From HLUCCA09 sp039822045 (GTDB taxonomy: Bacteria; Pseudomonadota; Alphaproteobacteria; Rhodobacterales; Rhodobacteraceae), in assembly GCA_039822045.1 (NCBI GenBank), contig JBCBMY010000012.1, forward strand, positions 119,518 through 183,517: 64,000 bases of DNA, given 5' to 3'. The translations under genes were made by a program, and so were the position numbers. Below the pieces are notes generated by a model that had not been told where the DNA came from, made no database searches, and saw only the letters and a program-made list of their open reading frames with translations. Numbering within the stretch: position 1 is the first letter of the stretch; every line of letters begins with the position of its first letter. Positions 25,771 through 34,800 of the stretch are shown piece after piece.

Positions 25771-26823
25771 TCAGGCCGCCACCGCCACCACCTGGCCCAC
25801 GGCCGCCTCCGCCGCCGCCAGCGCCCCCTCAAGGAACCCGCCCTCTTCCGGTGCCAGTTCTGTGCCCGCAAAGAGCAATCGCCCCGGCGCCACATGGTCA
25901 AGGCCCCGGATCGGACCATAGGCCGGATGCCCTCTCGGCATCTGGGCATCGGCCGCCACCGCCGTCCAGGGCTCCGCCCTCCAGTCCTGCACCCAAAGCG
26001 CGCGCGGCGCGGCCGCATCGGCCCCATAGAGCCGGGCCAACTGGCCGACGATCTCCTCGCGCGCACCGCCCTTCAGCGCACCCGGCGGAGCAAACCCCAT
26101 GAGCGCCCCCGCGCCCCCTGCGGACGGGCTTGCATCGTGCAGCTCCACCAGCGGTCCACGATGGCTCACCCCGTCGCCCGAAAGCCCGGCCTCGCTCCAA
26201 AACGGTGCGTCATAGGCGGCAACGACCTTGCCCATCCCCGCCATCCAGGTCGGCACCCGCGCCAGGTCCACCACCGGCAGCGCCGGCGTCACAGCAACCC
26301 GCTCGGCCAAGACGCGCGGAGGCAGCGCGAAAATCACCCGGTCCGCCTCGTCGCGAAAGGTGCCCTCCGGCCCGTCGCCGGTCACCACAACGCGCGGCCC
26401 CGTGGCATCGACCGCCGTCACCGCATGGCCCAGCCGCACCGTCCCGTCCGGCAGCGACTCGGCGAGCCCCTCGGTCAGCCCCCCAACGCCACCGGCCACC
26501 CGCAGCGCGCCCGCCATCGTCGCGACCTCCAGATCGCGCCGCACCGCGCCCGCCCCTTCCTCGAACACCAGCCGCCCCGCGGCATGCTGCGGAAAGAGCG
26601 CCAGTCCGAACCGCTCGGCCAGCCGTCGGATCCGGCGGTTCTGCGGCCACACCCAGCCCGGCCCCAGATCGGCCGGAACGCCCGCTGCAACCTCGGTCAG
26701 AACCCGGCCTCCGACCCGATCCCGCGCCTCCAGCACCGTCACCGAGAGACCGGCGCGAACCAGCCCGTCGGCCGCGGCGAGCCCCGACAGCCCGCCGCCC
26801 ACCACCAGAACGCGGCCCGTCAC
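25771..26823 (-). CDS. FAD-dependent amine-oxidase-like protein
   Basis: A 350-residue flavoprotein. The FAD-binding motif VLVVGGGLSGLAAADGL is followed by LEARDRVGGRV, the pair typical of flavin amine oxidases and phytoene-desaturase-like enzymes. The C-terminal FAD contact LLFAGTELAPEEGGFLEGA is also present. Length is short for monoamine oxidases. The substrate is unknown. Its ATG overlaps the stop of the cupin gene (ATGA at 26823-26820), so the two are translationally coupled and likely act on related compounds. Confidence 0.88.
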   Translation of the reverse strand: MTGRVLVVGGGLSGLAAADGLVRAGLSVTVLEARDRVGGRVLTEVAAGVPADLGPGWVWPQNRRIRRLAERFGLALFPQHAAGRLVFEEGAGAVRRDLEVATMAGALRVAGGVGGLTEGLAESLPDGTVRLGHAVTAVDATGPRVVVTGDGPEGTFRDEADRVIFALPPRVLAERVAVTPALPVVDLARVPTWMAGMGKVVAAYDAPFWSEAGLSGDGVSHRGPLVELHDASPSAGGAGALMGFAPPGALKGGAREEIVGQLARLYGADAAAPRALWVQDWRAEPWTAVAADAQMPRGHPAYGPIRGLDHVAPGRLLFAGTELAPEEGGFLEGALAAAEAAVGQVVAVAA

Positions 26824-27503
26824 GCAGCCACGTCCACGCCGATCGGGTCGGCCAGATGCCCGGTCTTCACCCAGACCTGCGCGCCATCGGGCCCAGCCAC
26901 GGCGTCAAGCCGCGCCCCCGCAGGCAGACGCAGCCAGTCCCACTGGCCCATTTCCACGCCGCCTTCGGTGTAGCCGCCCTCCAGCACGAACAGCTCGCCC
27001 CCGCCGGGCAGATCCAGCCCGATCTCGACGCCCGGCGCCCAGACTTCCAGCCGCACCTCCTCGCGCGCATCCCGGTGCAACGGCTGCACCGACACGCCGG
27101 GCCGGCCCGCCACCGGCACCGCCTCGGACGCCGCCATCATGGCATGCACATTCGTCCGGTCCTCCGGGTCGAACTGGTGCAGCTTCACCAGAATGACCGT
27201 CCCGTCATCCGCCCGCGGATGGTGCGCCGTGGTCGGCGGGTTCCGCACATAGGCGCCCTTGGGAAAGTCCCCGTCCTCGTCCTGGAACTTGCCCTCCAGC
27301 ACCAGATATTCCTCACCTCCGTCATGGGTATGCGCATGGAACTCCGCGCCCGGGGCGAACCGCACGATGGTCGTGGCCCGCGCCACCTCATCGCCGATCC
27401 GGTCCAGCGGCCGCCGCTCCACGCCCGCCGCCGGGCTCTGCACCCAATCGCTCTCGGCAAACCGCACCCGCTCCGCCTGGCTGAAATCCGCATTGATCCG
27501 CAT
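26820..27503 (-). CDS. ChrR-like cupin-domain protein
   Basis: A 227-residue protein with two cupin-like halves. The first has a strong metal-type motif (FHAHTHDGGEEYLVLEG, then NPPTTAHHPRAD) as in the C-terminal domain of the anti-sigma factor ChrR; the second (LDLPGGGELFVLEGGY) lacks the His ligands. There is no anti-sigma zinc domain at the N-terminus. AGGAGG precedes the ATG at 27503. It overlaps the FAD oxidoreductase gene downstream. It is divergent from metY. Confidence 0.8.
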   Translation of the reverse strand: MRINADFSQAERVRFAESDWVQSPAAGVERRPLDRIGDEVARATTIVRFAPGAEFHAHTHDGGEEYLVLEGKFQDEDGDFPKGAYVRNPPTTAHHPRADDGTVILVKLHQFDPEDRTNVHAMMAASEAVPVAGRPGVSVQPLHRDAREEVRLEVWAPGVEIGLDLPGGGELFVLEGGYTEGGVEMGQWDWLRLPAGARLDAVAGPDGAQVWVKTGHLADPIGVDVAA

Positions 27504-27748
27504 GGCTCGTCCTCCTGTCTCGCTCCTGTCTCGGGGGCGCCCAGCGGGCATCCCCAGCAGTTGCTCTCGCGCCACCCGGCGCCACAGCACTTACCTACTG
27601 ATAGATAGCTTCATCTTCCATCCCCCGCCCCGCGCGCTCCCGCAGACCGATCTGTGCACAGCCGCTCCATCATCTTTACGAAAATGCTCCCACCACAGGC
27701 ACCGGCCACGCCGCCCGCGCCGCACAACCCGGCATTGCCCCGCCCGGC

Positions 27749-27787
27749 CCGCTTGCCTAACGTCTGCGGCAAAACCCAAGGGAGGCA
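27749..27787 (+). promoter_or_regulatory. possible SD-sequestering pseudoknot before metY
   Basis: CCGC (27749-27752) can pair with GCGG (27766-27769), and TGCCT in the loop (27754-27758) is complementary to AGGCA (27783-27787) overlapping the metY ribosome site. A competing hairpin TTGCC/GGCAA uses the same loop. This resembles the logic of SAM-responsive leaders but does not match a consensus I know. Speculative. Confidence 0.25.
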
Positions 27788-27791
27788 CAAC

Positions 27792-29093
27792 ATGTCAGAC
27801 ACACCCCAATACGGCTTCGACACTCTGCAGATCCATGCCGGCAGCCGGCCCGACCCGGCCACCGGCGCGCGGCAAACCCCGATCTATCAGTCCACCGCCT
27901 TCGTCTTCCGCGATGCCGAGCATGCCGCGGCCCTCTTCAACCTCCAGGAAGTCGGCTTCATCTATTCGCGTCTCACCAACCCCACCGTCGCCGTTTTGCA
28001 GGAGCGGATCGCCACGCTCGAAGGCGGCGTCGGCGCCGTCTGCTGCTCCTCGGGCCACGCCGCCCAGATCATGGCGCTCTTCCCGCTGATGGGCCCGGGC
28101 TGCAACGTCGTCGCCTCGACGCGGCTCTACGGCGGCACGGTCACCCAGTTCAGCCAGTCGATCAAGCGCTTCGGCTGGTCGGCCAAGTTCGTCGATTTCG
28201 ACGATCTCGACGCCGTCAAGGCCGCGATTGACGACAACACCCGCGCCGTCTTCTGCGAGTCTATCGCCAACCCCGGCGGCTACATAACCGATCTTAACGC
28301 CATTGCGCCGATCGCCGAGGCTGCCGGCCTGCCGCTCATCGTCGACAATACCTCGGCCACCCCCTATCTCTGCCGCCCGATCGACCATGGCGCCACGCTC
28401 GTCGTGCACTCCACCACGAAGTACCTCACGGGCAACGGCACGGTCACCGGCGGCGCCATCGTCGATTCAGGCAAGTTCGACTGGGCGGCCTCGGGCAAGT
28501 TCCCCTCCCTTTCCGAACCCGAACCCGCCTATCACGGCCTGAAATTCGCCGAAACCTTCGGGCCGCTCGCCTTCACCTTCCACTCCATCGCCATCGGCCT
28601 GCGCGACCTCGGCATGACGATGAACCCCCAGGGCGCCCACTACACGCTTCTGGGCATCGAGACCCTGTCGCTCCGGATGCAGCGCCATGTCGAGAACGCC
28701 GTGAAGATCGCGACCTGGCTCGAAAACGATCCCAGGATCGAGGCGGTCACCTATGCCGGCCTCCCCTCCTCGCCCTATTACGGGCGCGTCGCCCCGATCT
28801 GCCCCAAGGGCGCCGGCGCGCTCTTCACCTTCGCGGTCAAGGGTGGCTATGAGGCCTGCATCCAGCTCGTCGACAATGTCGAGATCTTCTCCCATGTCGC
28901 GAACCTTGGCGACACCCGCTCGCTGATCATCCACTCGGCTTCGACCACCCACCGCCAGCTCACGCCCGAGCAACAGGCGGCAGCGGGCGCAGGGCCCAAC
29001 GTGGTGCGCGTCTCCATCGGCATCGAGGACGCCGATGACCTGATCGCCGATCTCGACCAGGCACTCGGCAAGGCGGTCGCCGCCGCGGCCTGA
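27792..29093 (+). CDS. metY: O-acetylhomoserine aminocarboxypropyltransferase
   Basis: A 433-residue Cys/Met-metabolism PLP enzyme that makes homocysteine from O-acetylhomoserine and sulfide (direct sulfhydrylation). The PLP lysine is K210 in VVHSTTKYLTGNG, and the cofactor aspartate lies in PLIVDNTSATPYLC. Length above 420 and the insertion around the FDWAASGKFPSLSEP region identify MetY rather than MetB/MetZ (about 380-400). The ATG at 27792 follows GGGAGG; the frame is open further upstream but lacks the family sequence. It stands alone, divergent from the cupin/oxidoreductase pair. Confidence 0.93.
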   Translation: MSDTPQYGFDTLQIHAGSRPDPATGARQTPIYQSTAFVFRDAEHAAALFNLQEVGFIYSRLTNPTVAVLQERIATLEGGVGAVCCSSGHAAQIMALFPLMGPGCNVVASTRLYGGTVTQFSQSIKRFGWSAKFVDFDDLDAVKAAIDDNTRAVFCESIANPGGYITDLNAIAPIAEAAGLPLIVDNTSATPYLCRPIDHGATLVVHSTTKYLTGNGTVTGGAIVDSGKFDWAASGKFPSLSEPEPAYHGLKFAETFGPLAFTFHSIAIGLRDLGMTMNPQGAHYTLLGIETLSLRMQRHVENAVKIATWLENDPRIEAVTYAGLPSSPYYGRVAPICPKGAGALFTFAVKGGYEACIQLVDNVEIFSHVANLGDTRSLIIHSASTTHRQLTPEQQAAAGAGPNVVRVSIGIEDADDLIADLDQALGKAVAAAA

Positions 29094-29141
29094 TCCTATC
29101 CCGGCCGGCGCCTCCCAGGGCGCCGGCCGAACCAACCGGTA

Positions 29142-30743
29142 TCAGCAGTCGTGCGGCAGAGGGTCTCCGCCCTCGAACACGCCGAAAAGGCGGACCTGTC
29201 CGTCCGTCCGCATCACCTCGAGATCGTGCATGCGGTAGCTCAGCAGCTCCAGCTCGGTCCACGTCGGCAGAAACTCCTGAAAGCTCTGGTTGATCAAAGC
29301 CGCGGGCCGGTGCGCGCCGGGGCGGAAGATGCCTGCATAGCGCCGCGTGCCACCGACGACCCAGGTTTCCAGGTCGTGCAGGCGCATGCCGTCCTGCTCC
29401 AGGGCGCGCCAGGTCTCCACAAACGCGTCGAACTCGGCGCCGACCGAGGCCGCGGGCGCAAACGTGCCAGGCCGGAAGATCCCCGAAAAGACGCGCCGGC
29501 CGCCCTGCTGATAGGTCTCAAGGTCCCACAGCCGCTGCCCCTGTGCCTCCAACTCGCGCCAGCCCTCCAGAAACTCGGGGAACTCCAGCCCGATCAGCGC
29601 CGCGGGCGGAAACGTGCCCGGGCGAAAGATGCCGGAGAAGACGCGATCGCCCGACACCGTCCATGTCTCGAAATCGTGCAGGCGAAAGCCATCCTGCTCG
29701 GCCTGCTGCCATCGGCTCAGGAACGTGTCGAAATCGAGCCCGATATGGGCAAGCGGCGGGCTGTCGCCGGGCTGAAAGATCCCGTCGAAGACCAGCCCGC
29801 TATCGGTCCGGTGCACTTCGAGATCGTGCAGGCGATAGCCGTCGGCCTCTGCCTCCTGCCACCGCGTCAGAAAGTCGGGAAACGGCAGCCCGATCCAAGC
29901 ACGGGGCTCATAGCGCGCGGCAATCGGCGCCGGCAGGACCAGCTCCGCCTGCCCGGTCGGCAGGGGCGCATCGAGCGAGCCGCTCCAGTCGCTCGGCGTG
30001 TCGCGGGTGAGCGACGTGGCCTTGGTGCGCACGCTGCGAAACGGCAGCGTCACCGCAGGCCCGAACGGCGGCCCGAGCGACCCGCCCGTCATCTGGTACG
30101 TGTGGATATGCAGATGCGGGCCCGAGGTGGAACTGCCCGAATGCCCGATACAGCCCAGAAACTGCCCCGCCACGACCGTCCGCTCGCCGCCCGGGGCGAC
30201 ATCGGCATTCACATCGCGCGGGTCGGGGTGGAACGGGTCGCGATTGGTGCAAACCTCAGTCGGCACCGTCCCCTCCTTGAAATGCGCATAAAGCGTCACG
30301 GTCCCGTCGCCATGATCGATCCACACCATGTTGCCGCCGGGAAAGATCTCGGCGACCCTGGGGTGCTTGGTCGGCCCGGTGGGGTTGTCGGGCGCCTCGG
30401 CCCAGCACCGGCGCACGACGCCGCCGCGATGGGCATAGACCGGCCGGTTCCAGATCAGGTTGTTGGCGTTCACATCGCGGTCGGTCGCGCCGGGCACAAG
30501 CGGGGTAAAGCGGCCGGCCTCCTCGTCGAACCGCTGCATGCCGAAATCATAGCCCAAAAGCTGGCTGTTGTTCGGCCCGCCGCCATGGCCGGCCCCGCCC
30601 CACGACCAGTAGTGGCCATGGGGAAAGTCCTCGACGCGTCCGGGGAACTCACCCGACTGGGCAAGGAGTGGGGCAGGCAGCAGGGCCGATACCGCGGCAA
30701 CGGCAAGGGCCGCGCAACGGGGCGCAAACGTGCGATGGGGCAT
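29142..30743 (-). CDS. exported M23-family peptidase-like protein with five C-terminal repeats
   Basis: A 533-residue exported protein (signal peptide AALAVAAVSALLPAPLLAQ). Residues about 55-240 form an M23/LytM-like domain: YDFG at 65-68, GNMVWIDHGDG, LYAHF, and HSGSSTSGPHLHIH with H210 and H212. The usual first zinc His before GxD is replaced (LLGYDFG), so activity is uncertain. Residues about 281-533 are five repeats of about 50 residues with the pattern F..fl..W..aE.dGyRLHDLEt....RvfsGIFrpG, resembling bacterial tandem repeats attached to secreted proteases. The ATG at 30743 follows AAAGGA. The role may be cell-wall or external-protein processing. Confidence 0.82.
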   Translation of the reverse strand: MPHRTFAPRCAALAVAAVSALLPAPLLAQSGEFPGRVEDFPHGHYWSWGGAGHGGGPNNSQLLGYDFGMQRFDEEAGRFTPLVPGATDRDVNANNLIWNRPVYAHRGGVVRRCWAEAPDNPTGPTKHPRVAEIFPGGNMVWIDHGDGTVTLYAHFKEGTVPTEVCTNRDPFHPDPRDVNADVAPGGERTVVAGQFLGCIGHSGSSTSGPHLHIHTYQMTGGSLGPPFGPAVTLPFRSVRTKATSLTRDTPSDWSGSLDAPLPTGQAELVLPAPIAARYEPRAWIGLPFPDFLTRWQEAEADGYRLHDLEVHRTDSGLVFDGIFQPGDSPPLAHIGLDFDTFLSRWQQAEQDGFRLHDFETWTVSGDRVFSGIFRPGTFPPAALIGLEFPEFLEGWRELEAQGQRLWDLETYQQGGRRVFSGIFRPGTFAPAASVGAEFDAFVETWRALEQDGMRLHDLETWVVGGTRRYAGIFRPGAHRPAALINQSFQEFLPTWTELELLSYRMHDLEVMRTDGQVRLFGVFEGGDPLPHDC

Positions 30744-31000
30744 AACGGGGATCCTTTCTCCAGGTCGAGGCCGGCCGCAGCCGGCAAGGCTGGGCGCACC
30801 CCGAACGAAAGAACATGACGCTTTCAGCCGAACCAAGTGACGGGGTGCGCGGCGACGCGTGAACGCCCCGACGCTACCACGGCAGCCCCTCGCGCTACCG
30901 CACGCAGGGCCGGCCACGCCGTGCCCAACGCCATTTTCCCGCCGCCTTCACGCTGCCCGACGTGCCGCGCCCATGGTCCGTGCCGTTCGGCCGGCAGCGG

Positions 31001-31723
31001 TTACTCCTGGAGCATCTCGAACCGCATCAGCACCGTCGCCGAGAATACCAACTCGCCCTGGGCGACGGGCACGCCGGCGCCGTCGGACATCGCCATCTCG
31101 GCGCGCATCATCGGCATCGGCCGGGCATCGCTCTCTTCGCTCAACGAGATGAGCCGCCCAAGCGTCACGCCCGCCGCCTCCGCCAACAGCTCGGCCCGTG
31201 CCCGCCCCTCGCGCACGGCCTCGACCCGCGCGGCGTCCTGCACTGGCTCGGGCTCCTGCAGACCAAAGGACAGGCCGCGAAAGGCGTTGGCCCCCTCGCC
31301 CACCACGGTGTCGAGGAGCCCGCCCAGCGCCTCAAGGTCCCGCACCCGCACCGTTACATCGGTCGACGCGACATAGCCCACGATCTCGGGGGGGCGATCC
31401 TGCGCGCGGTCATACTGCCGCCACCGCGGCTGCAGCGAGAGCCCCGAGGTCTGCACGTCGCGGCTCTCCAGCCCGGCTGCCTCAAGGGCCGCCAGCATCG
31501 CGCCCGCCGCCTCCGACATGGCCGCCACCGCCGCCTCCGCCGTCTCCGCCTCGCGCGCCACGCCGAGCGTGATCGTCGCCATGTCCGGCTCCGCCTCCAC
31601 CCGCCCGCTCGCCCTGACCGTGAGTTCCGACATCCGCTCGCCTCCCCCCTGCGCTCCCGCCACACCCGGCGCCGCGCACGCCAATGCCACGGCGATCACC
31701 GCGCCGACACACCAGTTCAACAT
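31001..31723 (-). CDS. SIMPL (DUF541) domain protein, exported
   Basis: A 240-residue periplasmic protein with a signal peptide (VGAVIAVALACAAPGVAGAQ). The SIMPL/DUF541 pattern is clear: LTVRASGRVEAEPDMATITLGV, a long helix, VQTSGLSLQPR, then YVASTDVTVRVRDLE, and AGVTLGRLISLSE near the end. Some homologues (for example BP26 of Brucella, YggE) form large channel-like assemblies or lessen oxidative stress, but the biochemical role is unsettled. It is divergent from the giant low-complexity gene at 31880. Confidence 0.9.
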   Translation of the reverse strand: MLNWCVGAVIAVALACAAPGVAGAQGGGERMSELTVRASGRVEAEPDMATITLGVAREAETAEAAVAAMSEAAGAMLAALEAAGLESRDVQTSGLSLQPRWRQYDRAQDRPPEIVGYVASTDVTVRVRDLEALGGLLDTVVGEGANAFRGLSFGLQEPEPVQDAARVEAVREGRARAELLAEAAGVTLGRLISLSEESDARPMPMMRAEMAMSDGAGVPVAQGELVFSATVLMRFEMLQE

Positions 31724-31789
31724 CTGTTAAGCCTTTCATTCTCCGGGTAAAAGAAGCGGCGCCAGCCTGCCGCCCCGGCGCCCGTTCGC

Positions 31790-31817
31790 TTTTCATTACC
31801 TCGAATCCTGCTATAGA
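31790..31817 (+). promoter_or_regulatory. candidate extended -10 promoter for the 1630-residue protein gene
   Basis: TGCTATAGA at 31809-31817 matches an extended -10 (TGnTATAnt). TTTTCA at 31790-31795 sits 16 bases upstream as a weak -35. The start codon is about 60 bases downstream. Confidence 0.4.
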
Positions 31818-31879
31818 TTGCGGTCAACGGAAAGCGGCAATCGGATCGCGTGGGGCGCGAGCGGAGGATAACAGCCGAC

Positions 31880-34800
31880 ATGGGCTCAGGATTTGCCCTT
31901 CATCTTGATCATGAGGGTATCGCGCTGCATCGCGGTACGGGCGGAGAACCGCTGGCTACCCTGGCCCTCGACGCCGCCGAGTTCGATGCCAGCATGGCGG
32001 GTCTCCGCGCACGGGTGGCCGAAGGAACCGGCGGGCCGGCCGGCGACGACGCGCCAAGCTTGATCGTCCTGCCCGACAGCCAGATCCTCTACACCGAAAT
32101 CCCGGCCAGCGGGCTCGACGAGGTCGCCGACGCCGCCCGCGTCCGCGCCGCTCTGGAGGGTCAGACACCCTATCGGCTGGATGAGCTGGTCTACGATTGG
32201 GTGGTGCGCGACGGCACAATCCGCATCGCCGCCGTCGCCCGCGAAACGCTCGAGGAAGCCGCGACCTTCGCCATCGCCCACGGCTTTCGGCCCACAGGCT
32301 ACGCCGCGCCAGCGGCCAATGGCATGTTCCCGGGCCGCCCGGTGTTCGAGGGCCGCACGCCCCCGCCACCCGACGACGGCACTGCCCCCAGACAGCGCCC
32401 GTCCACGTGGGACGACGCGGCCGAGGCCTCAAAGTCCGCCCTCAAGGCAGCCAAGACAAGGCGCGCCGCGCCCAAGGCCGAAGTGCCGTTGGAGGCCGCG
32501 ACGCCAGCACAGGGGCCGACAGCACAGGAGCAGGCAGCACAGGAGCCGGCAGCACCAAACGCATCGCCAGACCAGCCATCTGCGGAGCACGAAACACCGA
32601 ACGCGCCTGCGCAGGAAGCCGCCGACACTGTTCTTTCGCCTGCCCCGTCCCCAGCGGAGCTTTCCGCAACAGACGAGGCAGACCGGGCGGTCGCCTCCAC
32701 TTCGGCAAAGCCGACCAAGCGCAGCCCGCGACGCAAGCGCAAGAGCCAGCCCGAGCCCGAAGCGCTCCCCCCATCTGGCAACGGCAAAGCAACCGACACG
32801 CCTCAGCCCCCCGCTGAGCCCCCAGCGGCCGCGATGGTCCCGTCGCCCGCCGCGCCGCCACCGGTAGAAACACTTAACGAGGCCGACGACCGCGTCGCGG
32901 CGTCGAGCACAATGGAGCCCCACGACGCACCCGCCCCCACCGTGTCGTCCCCCATCCCTGCAGGCGGGGCCAGCACGGACGGGAAGAGCGACAACGGGGC
33001 CAACGCCGACCGGGACAGCGCCGACGGGGAGAGCGCCAACGCGGACAGCATCGCCGAGGCGGCGCCTGCCGCCGTCGCCAAACCCGAACCGCAAACGCGG
33101 CAAGGCACAGACAGCGTCACCAGCGCGCCCGGCGCCCACGTTCCGGTCGCGGGCGCCCAGGCCGCCGCTGAGCCCGATCTCACTGCGAGCCCGGCCTTCA
33201 GCTCCATCCGGGGCCGCAAGGACGCGGGGGCGACCCCTCCCGAGCCAGGCGGCGTGAAGGTCTCCGAGATCGATCCCGGCGCCGCGGCGCTTGCGCATGC
33301 CGCCACGCTCTCTCCGCCCTCCGCAGCCAGCGCTGGCCGGCGCGCGCCCGAGATCGGCAACGCTGCGCCCGACGATCTCCGCGGCGATCCCGCCTCACCG
33401 GGTCAGGCGGCCGGGCCATCGACGCCCACGATCCCGCCCGCCTCGCCCGGCGCCACACCGCAGGCACCTGCGCCGAGCGACGACCCGACCTCTGACCAGG
33501 CGCCACCCACCAATGGGTCTGCGGCCCACGAACACACGCGCCCCCGCTCCGGCACCTTCCGACGTCTCAGCGCCAGCTTCGCGGCGTTCAGCGGCGGCGG
33601 TCGCCGAAAATCATCCACCGGCACCGCCGAGCCCCGGCCGGGCGCGGCGCCCGCGCGCTCTGACCCCACCGTTCGGAGCATCCGCCCGGAGCGCGCGGAC
33701 AAACAGCCGGCCGGCCCGGCCCGGACGCCCGCGTCGCGGAGCGCCACAGCGCCCGGCGCGCAGCCTGTTCAGCCAGCGCCCAGCCGCGCGGCGCCCACCC
33801 GCAGCCAGCCGTTCGCCAGTGCGCGGAGCCCGTCGAGGCCCTTCGACGACACACCCCCGCAAGCGAGGCCCGCCCCGAAGCCGCCTAAACCGAACGACCC
33901 GGCACCGCCCAGCGCCGCCAAGGCGCGCGCGGCCGAGCTTGCGGCCCGCAACATTGCCCTCCCCCCCGAAGAGGCGGCCGGTCGGCCCGCGCCCGGACGC
34001 CCCATCAAGGGGGTCAAGCGCGCCGCGCCCCCAGGTGTCCTGCGCGCACCCGTCGGGCCGGCCCCCTCGCAGGCGATCGGCATGGACGAGGCCGAGAGCC
34101 TCACCGTCTTCGGCGCCCGCCGCATGCGTCAGGAACAGCCTTCAGGCGGCCCCTCCCGTCGCCTGGGCCTCACGCTGACCTTCGCGCTCGTCGCCGCGAT
34201 GGGGGTCGCCGCCCTCTGGTCGATCTGGCTCGAAGATCGCCCCGGGTCAGACCAAACGCTCGCCGCCGTCAGCCCCGCCGACACCGTGCCGATCCCCCTG
34301 GAGGAGGGTCAGCCTGCCGCGACACCTGCCCAAACCGGAACGGCCGACGCCACATCGGGTGCGGCACCGGACACCGGCACGCCGCCAAGCGCCCTGCCTC
34401 AACCCGAGGCTCAGGATCCCGCACCACAAAGGGCCCAGAGCCCCGGGCTCGCCCGCCCCCCCGGCGCCCCGGGCACCGGGTCCGCCCAATCGGCCGAGGC
34501 GGCAGATCCCGCGCCCGACGACGCGACACCGTCCGGAACACGAGCAACTGCCGAGGCCCCGCCCGCCGTCTCGCCCGCCGCCTCTGCCGATGCGGCGGGG
34601 CCGAGCGCCGATGCCGGGTCCGCGCGCCAGTCTGACCTCGCTGCGAGCGACGCGCCTGACGTCCCTCTCGCGACGGGCGTCGCCGCGCCGCAAGCCGCCA
34701 CGAACCCGGCGCCGCAGCCGGAGCTTTCGGCCGCCGCGCCCGCCACGCCCGAGCCCCTACCGTCGGCGACGCCGGCCGACGCCGCCTCGGGCTCCGATGC

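Noticed and set aside
27504..27791. Classical SAM-II or SAM/SAH riboswitch before metY
   Set aside because: The conserved core sequences of those classes are not matched; only a weak pseudoknot logic is present and is listed separately as speculative.
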